Assembly: GCA_963676075.2 (NCBI GenBank)
Contig: CAXXNZ010000001.1
Span: 310,001-374,000, forward strand
DNA length: 64,000 nt
Direction: 5' to 3'
Source of the DNA: JAHJQZ01 sp963676075
GTDB lineage: Bacteria > Pseudomonadota > Alphaproteobacteria > Rhizobiales > Devosiaceae
A program made the position numbers and the translations under genes. The notes under the pieces were generated by a model. The model did not search any database, was not told the origin of the DNA, and worked only from the letters and a program-made list of their open reading frames with translations. This document shows, one piece after another, positions 42,701 to 50,733 of the stretch (its first letter is position 1; every line of letters begins with the position of its first letter).

Positions 42701-44803
42701 GTCGGTGCGTGTATCAAGAACCTCGGCCATGCCCGCAGTCCTGCCTGCCAGCGACTCATCCATCTGGCTGATGCGTGCATCGAGCACTTCGGTCAGACCG
42801 GCGGTGTTTTCGGTCAGCGTCGCGTTGATCAGGTTGGCGCGAGTGTCGAGAGCTTCGGCCAGACCGGCGGTGTTCTCGGTCAGCGTCGCATTGATCAGAT
42901 TGGCGCGGGTATCGAGGACTTCTGCCAGACCATCGGTTTTCTCGGACAGCGCCACATCGATCAGGCTTGTGCGCTCGTCGATGTGATGAATGAAACCATC
43001 CAGGCGCGTGTCGAAGGTCTTCTCGAGGCGGCTGGCGCGCTGGTCGGTGATGGCGACGAAGGCGTCGGACTTTTCCTCAAGGGCACGGGCCAGGGCCTCA
43101 GTGCGCTCGTCGGCGGCGGAGGCGAAGGCCTGCGTCCGCTGGTCGAGCGTTGCCGCGATGGCGTCGGAGCGTTCGTCGACAGTGCGGGCGAGGGCATCGG
43201 TCTTGTCGACGATCGAGGTTTCGAGGCTGCTGGCGCGCGTGTCGAATGCACTCGTGTGCTTGTCGAGCATGGTGATCAGGCGCTCGCCCTTGTCCGAGAC
43301 CACCGAATCCATGGTGCCGAGGCGGCTGTCGAGCATCAGAGCAACTTCGTCGACGCGGGTCGCCAGAGTGCTCAGCGTATCGCCGCCGGCGTTGGAAATG
43401 ACCTCGCGGGCAGAATCGGCATTTTCCTCGATCACTGCGCCGATCTCGATGATTGCCGACTGGAAGCGGCTTTCGATGGCGTTGATCCGGATCGACATCG
43501 ATTCCTCGAGCCGATCGATCAAACCGGTCAGAACGTCTTCGGCATGCAAGGTACGGCCGCCGATGTCATTGACCACGCGTCCACTCACGGCTTCGAGGGC
43601 CTTGCTGAGGGAGGTCTCGCGTTCGTCGAGGCCGCTCAGCATGGCTTCGCTGCCCTGCGACAGGGTGGCGGCGAGATTGGCGGTGCCATCCTCGATCGAG
43701 GCGCTGACCACCGCGGCGCGCCCGTCGATTTCCTGGATGAGCGAATCCATGCGCGCTTCGATGGCCGACGACAGCAGGTTCGTCCGGCTGTCGAAAAGAC
43801 TGTCGAAACGCTCGTACTTGGCTTCGATGGCGGACGCCATGTCGGTGGTGCGGGCATCGATGCGGCTGACGAAGCCGTCCGCGCGGTCGTCCAGAACCGA
43901 ATGGAAGGAATTGGTGGCGTCTTCAATCTGGGCACGCGCTGCCGCGCCGTGCTCGGTGATTGTCGCCTGCAGCACGGTGCTGATCTGTTCCAGATCGCCG
44001 ATCATGGCGGTGTGGGCGCCGCCGATCGCTTCGCGCACCTTGTCCGAGTTGATGATGACGGCGTCACGCTGCTCCGCCAGATCCTGGATCAGGGCACGCA
44101 GGCGGGATTCATTTTCCGAGTAGGTGCGTTCGAGCGAGGTGACCTCGTTGTGCACCATGACCTCAAGCTCACCGGCGCGGGATAGCGCGCGTTCGAGCCC
44201 GTCACCGAGAGCATTGACCTCGCGGCGCACGGCCTGTCCGACGGTGGCGACCTTGTCGGCGGCCGTTCCTTCCGGATCGGTCAGGCGCATGGCGGCCTGG
44301 GTCATCGAGGTGGCGGCGATCTTCAGTTCCTGGGCGCGGCGCACAAGCACGGCAAAGGCGAAAAAGCCGATAATCGGAAGGCCGATCAGAGCCATCAATC
44401 CGATGAACTCGGCCGAGCCGATGATGTTCTGCAACCCGTTGGGCTCGCTGAGCACCGAGCTGTAGCGCAGATAGGCAATGCCGCCGGTAATCACGAACCA
44501 GACGAGCGAGAGGACGCTGGCGATGATGATCGGCGTGCCCGACGAGCGGGCCTGCATGTTGTAGATGAGACGCGTGCCGCCAAGGCGGTCGTCATTGGCG
44601 ACCGAGCCGGTCTGGCCGGCAATCTTGTCGCCCGAACGTCGCCGTTCGGGTGTTTTGACGGTTTTCTCCTCGCGCTTCTTGTCGGAGCGCTTGGGCGTCT
44701 CCGTCTCATCCGGTGCGAACACCGAATCCTTCAAAGCGTTTTCGACGGCCGAAAACGCCAGGGCCGCAGGATCTTCGGTCTTGGGGGTCGGATCGTTCGC
44801 CAT
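39746..44803 (-). CDS. Giant apolipoprotein-like membrane protein, growth-pole-ring (GPR/RgsE) type
   Basis: 1685 residues. Charged N-terminus, two membrane helices (about 91-112 and 132-154), then about 1200 residues of amphipathic helix with 22-residue repeats of the form LDTRANLINATLTENTAGLAE (apolipoprotein A-I-like), clearest at 615-740. A Pro/Arg/Glu-rich linker (about 1445-1560) and a conserved C-terminal helical domain of about 100 residues (ARAVDTDGLTEAWQRYQAGEANVFSRRIYTL) follow. This matches the Agrobacterium GPR and Sinorhizobium RgsE proteins that form a ring at the growing pole and are needed for polar growth, though it is shorter than GPR. It is divergent from an Hpt gene, with a CtrA-type box between them. 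Confidence 0.85.
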   Translation of the reverse strand: MANDPTPKTEDPAALAFSAVENALKDSVFAPDETETPKRSDKKREEKTVKTPERRRSGDKIAGQTGSVANDDRLGGTRLIYNMQARSSGTPIIIASVLSLVWFVITGGIAYLRYSSVLSEPNGLQNIIGSAEFIGLMALIGLPIIGFFAFAVLVRRAQELKIAATSMTQAAMRLTDPEGTAADKVATVGQAVRREVNALGDGLERALSRAGELEVMVHNEVTSLERTYSENESRLRALIQDLAEQRDAVIINSDKVREAIGGAHTAMIGDLEQISTVLQATITEHGAAARAQIEDATNSFHSVLDDRADGFVSRIDARTTDMASAIEAKYERFDSLFDSRTNLLSSAIEARMDSLIQEIDGRAAVVSASIEDGTANLAATLSQGSEAMLSGLDERETSLSKALEAVSGRVVNDIGGRTLHAEDVLTGLIDRLEESMSIRINAIESRFQSAIIEIGAVIEENADSAREVISNAGGDTLSTLATRVDEVALMLDSRLGTMDSVVSDKGERLITMLDKHTSAFDTRASSLETSIVDKTDALARTVDERSDAIAATLDQRTQAFASAADERTEALARALEEKSDAFVAITDQRASRLEKTFDTRLDGFIHHIDERTSLIDVALSEKTDGLAEVLDTRANLINATLTENTAGLAEALDTRANLINATLTENTAGLTEVLDARISQMDESLAGRTAGMAEVLDTRTDRIDTSLSEKAAGLAEILDSRANLINTALTEGTAGVTDVLDTRASLIDAALAERTTALAETLDARGDTFSRMIEDRSATFSATVEHTASSIDEAIALRTAEFANTLETKTGEMSFAIEESTHALGETLGNQTRAIAERIGTRTQQLSDALSTRTQEFGDVLGNRTVKFSEALSHGTQTLSETLITQTEALEGLIDTRTQQISTAIEGQGEQLDARMSGVINNVVTTMSDQSNRISALIDGRIEGLNDTLGRGVDSAVSRLDDVESGLTARLATVSSKIVESARDASQTIEHSVDHAANSITDMVDKRLGTLPEAITARSEIAADRLTELNQNMASTMTKTMSELEASADRIEETITDRVAKATASISTDVEQTAARMDVAVRTALENVKDAARHIEDLVEVKAVATADQLGARLGEMQNTVSQQSAAFAEIIDSRSEELRASLRSHGNILREALAETAQDTEKLMSDTTVRIGNELNDSLKRLNDSNLLLQRVLETTTTNLADMESRVASQTSSYSTTVRDALSATEDAGGLVARHVDAFQTAISSMTQEFADLVNSLDRQSVSIGTAAENLKDAGNFSIDTLENRRDAMEALAQSFTSRADEIDERMRTFAASIADTVSETERRLVSARQAMENALQSTSVAVTEGLESFSTAADGEGRRANQLLHDAQQQMLNDMQKTLDEASSRFNDTAAAMRATAGQVGHELESTRAELQRGVLELPEETRASAAAMRRVIAEQIEALNELNAIVRNQSGTNDVSLKRSARRSETPAPRQPEPPAPEPRQPERRREDMQPIEARQPSFRSTGPSSTADLSNALESVLGSTQRPAQRQPAPAREPAPARDPAPSNADRSGGWLRDVLRNASASQANAPSNQQSFSGLSGEIARAVDTDGLTEAWQRYQAGEANVFSRRIYTLSGQGVYDEVRKKLQRDHEFAATANAYMEEFETYLKRAAAGPQAAGETRALLVSDRGKVYTMLAHAAGRLT
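42590..42960. repeat. 66-bp tandem coding repeats in the GPR-like gene
   Basis: Five to six consecutive 66-bp units encode the 22-residue repeats; the two units around 42775-42905 are almost identical at the DNA level, pointing to recent duplication. Repeat number may vary between strains. Confidence 0.8.
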
Positions 44804-45319
44804 ACTCTACAACTCTCGCATTGGCAGGTGGCCTCGAGCGGCGTGTACGAGATGCGGTATCTGGCTCCCCGCCGGGCGCCCGATGCGACACAGAACCCAT
44901 TGGCCCCCCACCGCTTTATGTGCACCTGCGCCGCCGCGCGCTGGTAACATGCCTTTATACACTGACGACCGCCGATTCAGAACATTTTCTTAATAAAAGG
45001 TTAATTTGTGTGCATATCTCGGTAGGCATCGGCGGTGTCACGCTTTTGGGCTGCCCGCTCAGTTTTGGCATCCCATTGAGCTTACTGCCGGCTTTTCCGC
45101 ACATAAGAATACGGAAAAGGCCGGCATCCCGTTGTAGCGGCTTTGGCCCCTCCAACCAAACCCGGTTTCAATTCACCTTGGTTTTGAGTCAAAAATTCGT
45201 TTTTGCCGTTCTGCGCCGGCGCACCAAACGCCATTTCAGACAGCTTTGCCGTGCGGGGCAGGAGATGATTAACCCGGTGGCGCTAAAGTTGACTCAGAAT
45301 GGTTTTGGAGAACAGGACG
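44804..45319. other. Divergent control region between the GPR-like and Hpt genes
   Basis: No gene was recognised. It contains the CtrA-type box at 44990-45004 and GANTC (CcrM methylation) sites at 44974, 45186 and 45291. CTTTATAC at 44953 and AT-rich stretches near 44980-45010 suggest promoters. The spacing of CtrA and GANTC motifs fits a cell-cycle-controlled region. Confidence 0.5.
44990..45004. promoter_or_regulatory. CtrA binding box TTAA-N7-TTAA
   Basis: TTAA at 44990-44993, seven bases (TAAAAGG), TTAA at 45001-45004, an exact match to the alphaproteobacterial CtrA consensus core. It is located about 190 bp before the GPR-like gene and 315 bp before the Hpt gene. CtrA drives cell-cycle and pole genes in this class. 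Confidence 0.6.
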
Positions 45320-45703
45320 ATGGCCGACGTTGCCCTTAAGAGCACCGAACTCGACAACATCCGCTCGACGACCAACGGGCGTCCGATCGACCTGGTCTAT
45401 CTGGCGCGCCAGACGCTCGGCGATCCCGGCCTAGAGGCCGAAATCCTCATGCTGTTTTCCCGCATGGCATCGACATACCTCGACCGGATCAGCAATTCCG
45501 ACGACGAGAACGAGATTGCCCATGGCCTGCATTCGTTGAAGGGTGCTGCCGCCGGTATCGGCGCGGCCGGCATCGCCATGGAAGCCCAGGCTGCCGAAGG
45601 TGAGTTCCGCGAAACCGGCAAGCTCAGCGACGAGCGCCTCAGCGATCTCGCAATCAAGGTCGAGGAAGCCCAGGTCTTCATAACCGGCCTGCTCAACAGC
45701 TGA
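45320..45703 (+). CDS. Hpt domain phosphotransfer protein
   Basis: 127 residues from the ATG at 45320, with GGAG nine bases upstream. A single Hpt four-helix bundle: the phospho-accepting histidine is in HGLHSLKGAAAGIGA near residue 72, preceded by LARQTLGDPGLEAEILMLFSRMAS. It has no receiver or kinase domain. It would pass phosphate between a hybrid kinase and a response regulator. The divergent arrangement with the GPR-like gene and the CtrA/GANTC motifs suggest a cell-cycle or polarity role. Confidence 0.88.
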   Translation: MADVALKSTELDNIRSTTNGRPIDLVYLARQTLGDPGLEAEILMLFSRMASTYLDRISNSDDENEIAHGLHSLKGAAAGIGAAGIAMEAQAAEGEFRETGKLSDERLSDLAIKVEEAQVFITGLLNS

Positions 45704-45824
45704 GTTCGGTTGCCGGAGTCATCCCGGTAGATACCCAATCGCCATGAGAACGCATGCCTGTGACTTGTGTTGGCCGGCGTGCGCCGTTATCACGCGCCCA
45801 ACACACAGCATATGGGCTTGAGGC

Positions 45825-46145
45825 ATGACCAAACTCATCTTTGTCGAAGCGGACGGCACGCGCCACGAAGTCGAAGCGGAAAACGGCGCCACCGCCATGG
45901 AAACCGCGTTGCGCAACGGCATTTCCGGCATCGTCGCCGAGTGCGGCGGCTCGCTGACATGCGCCACCTGCCATGTCTATGTCGACGACGACTGGGCCGA
46001 GACGGTCGGCGGACCTTCGGCGCCTGAAGAGGACATGCTCGATTTTGCCTATGATCTGCGGCCGACCAGCCGGCTGAGCTGCCAGATCAAGGTCCGCGAC
46101 GAGTTGGACGGGCTGGTTCTGCACGTCCCGACCCGCCAGGGCTGA
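45825..46145 (+). CDS. 2Fe-2S ferredoxin (adrenodoxin type) I
   Basis: 106 residues. Cluster cysteines C40, C46, C49 (ECGGSLTCATCHVYV) and C86 (SRLSCQI) give the Cx5Cx2C-Cx36C pattern of vertebrate-type ferredoxins. It carries electrons from an NAD(P)H-ferredoxin reductase. It stands at the left border of the sulfite-reduction cluster; a paralogue stands at the right border (51792). Either could feed the sulfite reductase. About 220 bp separate it from cysG, so it may be a separate transcript. Confidence 0.92.
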   Translation: MTKLIFVEADGTRHEVEAENGATAMETALRNGISGIVAECGGSLTCATCHVYVDDDWAETVGGPSAPEEDMLDFAYDLRPTSRLSCQIKVRDELDGLVLHVPTRQG

Positions 46146-46368
46146 ACCAACAGGCACCAAGAGCAATCTCCAGCGTCAGGCTGTCCCGGGAGAATTGTTT
46201 TTCCCGCCGGGGCGTTCGTGGCGCAATTTTGCGCGCCGGGGCGCATGCGGAACGCAGGCGTTTCGTCTTGGGGCGACCGAGGGGAATATAAAAGCTATTT
46301 GGTTTCAGTAGCTTGAGTGGGATGGGCGACTTTCTGTATCTTGAGAGATGTCAGAAAGAGGGCCCGAC

Positions 46369-47421
46369 ATGGCGCAACTCGACACATTTCCGGTTTCGGT
46401 CAAGGTCTCCGGGCGGCGTATCGTCGTCGTCGGCGGCGGCATCAATGCGCTCAACAAGACACGGTTGGTCCTGAAGACCAGCGCCAAGGTCGAGGTTTGG
46501 GCGCGCGACTTCGATCCCGGTTTCATCGACCTGCCGCAGGAACGGCTGACGCTCAACCAGCGCGTGCGTGGCCTCGATCCGATGTCGGTCGATCAGCACT
46601 GGCTCAGCGGCGCGGCGCTGGTGTTCGTCGCCGATGACGGCGACGATGGTGCCTTCGCCGAGATGGAGGCGCGTGAGGCCGGCGTGCTGGTCAATGTCGT
46701 CGACAAGCCGGAAGCATGCGATTTCTACACCCCTTCGATCGTCGACCGCGCGCCGTTGAGCGTCGCCATCATGACCGAGGGGACGGCGCCGGTGATCGGC
46801 CGTCGCACGCGCGCTGCCATCGAGGGCTGCCTGCCGCCTGATCTCGGTGCTCTGGCGAGCCTGTGCGGTTCGCTTCGCGAGGAGATCGCCAATCGACTGC
46901 CGGAAGGTGCGCCACGCCGGCGGGCCTATGAAATGATTTCGTCCTCGCCCGAGATTGCCGCGGAGCTCGCGCGTGACGTAAGTGCGGCGCGGGCGTTGGC
47001 GCTTGATCTCATTACTCGCGCCGCGCCGGAAGCCGAGCCGGGTGCCATCGCCTGGGTCGGGGCAGGGCCGGGGGCGGAAGATCTGCTGACGCTGAGGGCA
47101 CAGCGGGTGTTGCAGGGTGCCGACATCGTGGTTCACGACCCGGACGTGCCGGTGGCGATCATCGAGCTCGGCCGCCGCGACGCCGAGCGTATCGTGCTCG
47201 ACACAAAGGCCGATGTCCCGGCGCTGCTGACCGGGTTGGCCGAAAAGGGCAGGCGCGTCGTGCGACTGATCGCTGGCGACGCCCGAGCCAATGCGGCAGT
47301 CGAAAACGAAATCGCGGCCGCACGCCGCGCCGGCATCTTCACCTCGCTGGTGCCGGGGATCGGGGCTGAACCGGAGGCAGGCGCGCAACGCCGCGCCGGT
47401 GCGGACAGGAAGGTGGCCTGA
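46369..47421 (+). CDS. cysG: Siroheme synthase with truncated methyltransferase domain
   Basis: 350 residues from the ATG at 46369 (GAGG seven bases upstream). Residues 1-205 form the CysG-B part: NAD motif VVVGGGINALNK, CDFYTPSIVDRAPLSVAIMTEGTAPVIGRRTR and the linker with the catalytic SSSPEIAAEL region, so precorrin-2 oxidation and iron insertion should work. The uroporphyrinogen methyltransferase part starts normally (WVGAGPGAEDLLTLRAQRVLQGADIV) at about 229 but stops after LVPGIGAE, missing about half the domain, and the GGDPFVFGRGGEE-like loop is degenerate. A separate methyltransferase must supply precorrin-2. It overlaps DUF2849. Confidence 0.88.
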   Translation: MAQLDTFPVSVKVSGRRIVVVGGGINALNKTRLVLKTSAKVEVWARDFDPGFIDLPQERLTLNQRVRGLDPMSVDQHWLSGAALVFVADDGDDGAFAEMEAREAGVLVNVVDKPEACDFYTPSIVDRAPLSVAIMTEGTAPVIGRRTRAAIEGCLPPDLGALASLCGSLREEIANRLPEGAPRRRAYEMISSSPEIAAELARDVSAARALALDLITRAAPEAEPGAIAWVGAGPGAEDLLTLRAQRVLQGADIVVHDPDVPVAIIELGRRDAERIVLDTKADVPALLTGLAEKGRRVVRLIAGDARANAAVENEIAAARRAGIFTSLVPGIGAEPEAGAQRRAGADRKVA

Positions 47422-47726
47422 TGGACGTCATCACCGCAAACGAGCTGCTGAGCGGCGCCGTGGTCTATCTCGGCGCCGATGGTGTCTGGCAGGCCGAGCT
47501 TGCAAAGGCGCGGTTGTTTGCTGCCGACGAGGCAGACGCGCGCGACGCAGCTCTTGCCACAGCGAAGGCGAATGCGCGCCTTGTCGGTGTCGAAACCGAG
47601 AAAGTGGCCGTGTCCGAGGGGCAGATCGTGCCGAACCGGCTGCGCGAACGTATCCGCGCCACCGGCCCGACTGCGCCCAACGGCCCGGAACGACAAGATC
47701 TGGGAGACGATCATGTATCGCTATGA
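47421..47726 (+). CDS. DUF2849 protein of sulfite-reduction operon
   Basis: 101 residues. MDVITANELLSGAVVYLGADGVWQAELAKARLFAADEADARDAALATA is the DUF2849 pattern. In Rhizobiales this small protein sits between cysG and cysI. Start and cysG stop overlap by one base, and its end overlaps cysI by 14 bp, so translation is coupled. The function is unknown; a helper role in sulfite reductase or siroheme delivery is inference. Confidence 0.88.
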   Translation: MDVITANELLSGAVVYLGADGVWQAELAKARLFAADEADARDAALATAKANARLVGVETEKVAVSEGQIVPNRLRERIRATGPTAPNGPERQDLGDDHVSL

Positions 47727-49371
47727 CGAATTCGATCACGGTTTCGTTGCGAGCCGGGTCACCGAGTTCCGCGACCAGGTCAATCGCCGCATCGCCGGTG
47801 AACTTAACGAGGACCAGTTCCGGCCGCTGAGGCTGATGAATGGGCTCTATCTGCAGCTGCACGCCTATATGCTGCGCGTCGCCATCCCCTATGGCACGCT
47901 CAGCGCGACCCAATTGCGCAAGCTCGCCCATATCGCCCGCACCTATGATCGCGGCTACGGCCACTTCACCACGCGCCAGAATATCCAGTTCAACTGGCCG
48001 AAGCTGAAGGACGTGCCGGAAATCCTCGACGAACTGGCCGAAGTCGAGATGCACGCCATCCAGACCTCGGGCAACTGCATCCGCAATGTCACTACCGACG
48101 TCTTCGCCGGTGCGGCGGCGGATGAGGTCATCGACCCGCGTCCGGTGGCCGAAATCATCCGGCAATGGTCGAGCGTCCATCCCGAGTTCACCTACCTGCC
48201 GCGCAAGTTCAAGATTGCCATCACCGGCGCGCCGAACGACCGGGCGGCGGTCAAGTTCCACGATATCGGGCTGATGGCCTCGGCCAATGCCAGTGGCGAG
48301 ATCGGCTGGGCCGTTTCTGTCGGCGGCGGCATGGGCCGGACACCGATGATCGGCAAGCTGATCAATGATTTCGTGCCGCACGAAGACCTGCTCGCCTATC
48401 TCGAGAGCATTCTGCGCGTCTACAATCGCTATGGACGCCGGGACAACAAGTATAAGGCGCGCATCAAGATCCTTGTCCACGAAGCGGGGCTGGAGAAGAT
48501 CCAGGCCGAGGTCGCGGCGGAGTTCGAGAAGGCGCGGGGCGGGGTGCTGACCCTGCCGCAGGCCGAGCTCGACAGGATCGCGACCTATTTTGTGCCGCCG
48601 GAGTTCGAAACGGGCGGTGCCGAGAGCTTCGATCTCACCGCAGAGCGCCAACGCGACGCTGATTTCGCCCGCTGGGTCGAGAACAACACCCATCCGCACC
48701 GTGCGCCGGGCTATACGAGCGTGTCGATCTCGCTGAAGCCGGTCGGCGGCGCGCCGGGCGATGCCTCGGCGGAGCAGATGGACGTGATTGCCGATCTGGC
48801 GGAAAAATATTCCGATTCAGAGCTTCGTGTGAGTCACGAGCAGAACCTTGTTCTCCCGCATGTCCGGATCGTGCATCTCCGGGCTGTCCATGCGGCGCTC
48901 GTTGCCAGTCAGCTGGCAACGAGCAACATTGGCGCGATCACCGACATGATCTGCTGCCCGGGCCTTGATTTCTGTGCCCTTGCCAATGCCCGTTCGATCC
49001 CGCTGGCCCAGGATCTGTCGCGGCGTTTCGCGGACCCGGAGCGTCAAAAGGAGATCGGGCCGCTGAAGATCAAGATCTCGGGCTGCATCAACGCCTGCGG
49101 ACATCATCATGTCGGCCATATCGGTATTCTTGGCGTCGAGAAAAAAGGCACCGAGCTCTACCAGATCACCATCGGCGGTGACGCCACCGAAAACGCCGCT
49201 ATCGGCACGATCCTCGGGCCCGGGTTCACCGAAACGGAACTGCCCACGGCGGTCGAGAAACTGGTCGATACCTATCTCGATATTCGGGAAACGCCCGAGG
49301 AAAGCTTCATTGCTGCCCATCGCCGGCTTGGCGATGCCCCGTTCAAGGAGGCGCTTTATGGCACTCGCTGA
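47713..49371 (+). CDS. cysI: Nitrite/sulfite reductase hemoprotein (assimilatory sulfite reductase)
   Basis: 552 residues. Two repeated ferredoxin-like and siroheme domains: GHFTTRQNIQFNW near residue 83, GNCIRNVTTDVFAG near 118, and the 4Fe-4S/siroheme cysteines in CCPGLDFC (about 415-422) and SGCINACGHHH (about 456-466). It reduces sulfite to sulfide with six electrons. Ferredoxins and FNR encoded on both sides are the likely donors, since no CysJ flavoprotein is present. Nitrite reductase is the alternative, but cysG, cysH and DUF2849 favour sulfite. Confidence 0.93.
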   Translation: MYRYDEFDHGFVASRVTEFRDQVNRRIAGELNEDQFRPLRLMNGLYLQLHAYMLRVAIPYGTLSATQLRKLAHIARTYDRGYGHFTTRQNIQFNWPKLKDVPEILDELAEVEMHAIQTSGNCIRNVTTDVFAGAAADEVIDPRPVAEIIRQWSSVHPEFTYLPRKFKIAITGAPNDRAAVKFHDIGLMASANASGEIGWAVSVGGGMGRTPMIGKLINDFVPHEDLLAYLESILRVYNRYGRRDNKYKARIKILVHEAGLEKIQAEVAAEFEKARGGVLTLPQAELDRIATYFVPPEFETGGAESFDLTAERQRDADFARWVENNTHPHRAPGYTSVSISLKPVGGAPGDASAEQMDVIADLAEKYSDSELRVSHEQNLVLPHVRIVHLRAVHAALVASQLATSNIGAITDMICCPGLDFCALANARSIPLAQDLSRRFADPERQKEIGPLKIKISGCINACGHHHVGHIGILGVEKKGTELYQITIGGDATENAAIGTILGPGFTETELPTAVEKLVDTYLDIRETPEESFIAAHRRLGDAPFKEALYGTR

Positions 49372-50647
49372 TCCCATCGGCGCTGGTCCGGCAAAACAGG
49401 ACAAGCTGAGGGCGCTCGGTATCGTCGCACTGAATGGCATGTTCGACGAGATGGATGCCAAGGGCGTGCTGCGCCAGGCGGCGGAACTGCTGCCGGACGA
49501 TCTTGCCATCGTGTCGAGCTTCGGGGCGGATTCCGCGGTGATCCTGCATATGATCTCCGAAATCGACCCGAGTCTCCCGGTGCTGTTTTTAGAAACCGGC
49601 AAGCACTTCCCGGAGACGCTTGAGTATGTCGAAACGCTGACGCGCCGGTTCGGGCTGACCAAGGTCCAGCCGCTCAGGCCGGACCAGGGTGATCTCGACC
49701 GGTTCGATCTGTCCGGGACCTTGTGGGAAACCGACCCGGATTCGTGCTGCCATATCCGCAAGACCGAACCGCTCGATACGGCGGTGGCTGGTTTCGGCGG
49801 CTGGGTGACCGGGCGCAAGCGCTACCAGACGGCAGAGCGGGGCGTGCTGCCGCATTTCGAATTGACCCGCGATGATCGCATCAAGATCAATCCGCTGGCC
49901 TATTGGAATAACGACGACGTTGCCGCCTACCGCAAGGCGCATGATCTGCCCGAGCACCCGCTATATGACAAAGGCTACCGCTCGATCGGCTGCGCACCGT
50001 GCACCAGCATCGTCGCCGAGGGCGAGGATCCGCGTTCGGGACGCTGGCGTGGGCGCAACAAGGCCGAATGCGGCATCCATTATGACGTCAATGCCCGTAT
50101 TGCCCGCCCGGAAGCGGCGCGTGAGGCGACGCTGTTCAAGGACGGCGCGTTCATCGCTGATCCCTGGCGCGACTGGACGGAAGGCGATGCCGCCGATGGT
50201 GTCAGCTACACGCATGTGCCATTGGCGGTGTTTGTCGAGCACCGCGAGACATTCCTCAAAAACCCTCATCCTCTGGGCCTGCTGGTGTCGCCTGGTGACC
50301 TTGTCGAGGACGTTGCCGAGGATCTTGGACGTTTCGCCTCGATTGCCATCGCCTTTCCCTCCTTCACCGACGGGCGCGGCTATACGACGGCGCGACTGGT
50401 GACCGAGCGCTATGGTTACGCTGGCGAGGTGAGGGCTGTCGGCGACGTGCTGATCGACCAGATCCGCCACATGCTACGTTGCGGCGTCACAGCCTTCGTG
50501 GTCAGCCATGCCCCGACTCGTGCTGCGCTGGAAGCGGGAAAGCTCGGCGAACTGCCGGTCTATCTGCAGCCGGTCGGTAACGGTGAGGCACCGGTCGGCA
50601 CGCGGCCGTTCCTCAGGAAATCAGCGTCAAACGCCGCGACCGACTGA
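49358..50647 (+). CDS. cysH: CysH-DUF934 fusion: APS/PAPS reductase joined to DUF934 domain
   Basis: 429 residues with no stop between the two parts. Residues 1-243 are an assimilatory (phospho)adenylylsulfate reductase: SSFGADSAVILHM, FLETGKHFPET, DPDSCCHIRK (about 126-135) and GCAPCT (about 211), the cysteine pairs that bind the 4Fe-4S cluster of APS-type enzymes, and the final KAECGIH. Residues about 260-415 are DUF934 (TLFKDGAFIADPW, GLLVSPGDLVEDVAEDLGRFASIAIAFPSFTDGRGYTTARL), normally a separate small protein beside cysI. The start overlaps cysI by 14 bp. The fusion ties the two steps in one polypeptide. Confidence 0.9.
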   Translation: MALADPIGAGPAKQDKLRALGIVALNGMFDEMDAKGVLRQAAELLPDDLAIVSSFGADSAVILHMISEIDPSLPVLFLETGKHFPETLEYVETLTRRFGLTKVQPLRPDQGDLDRFDLSGTLWETDPDSCCHIRKTEPLDTAVAGFGGWVTGRKRYQTAERGVLPHFELTRDDRIKINPLAYWNNDDVAAYRKAHDLPEHPLYDKGYRSIGCAPCTSIVAEGEDPRSGRWRGRNKAECGIHYDVNARIARPEAAREATLFKDGAFIADPWRDWTEGDAADGVSYTHVPLAVFVEHRETFLKNPHPLGLLVSPGDLVEDVAEDLGRFASIAIAFPSFTDGRGYTTARLVTERYGYAGEVRAVGDVLIDQIRHMLRCGVTAFVVSHAPTRAALEAGKLGELPVYLQPVGNGEAPVGTRPFLRKSASNAATD

Positions 50648-50701
50648 CCGAGATTCCAATTTCGCGGTTGATTTTCGCCGGTTTTGCGGTCAATCAAGCA
50701 G

Positions 50702-50713
50702 CCGGAAAACCGG
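50702..50713. other. Short hairpin before the FNR gene
   Basis: CCGG-AAAA-CCGG, a 4-bp stem, 20 bp before the FNR start. It is too short for a terminator and could be a leader structure. Confidence 0.25.
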
Positions 50714-50733
50714 CCCCATACCGAAGTGAGCTT

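Noticed and set aside
40211..44185. A 1324-codon open frame antisense to the GPR-like gene
   Set aside because: It mirrors the biased codon use and repeats of the real gene; its product has no family features and there is no ribosome site or promoter.
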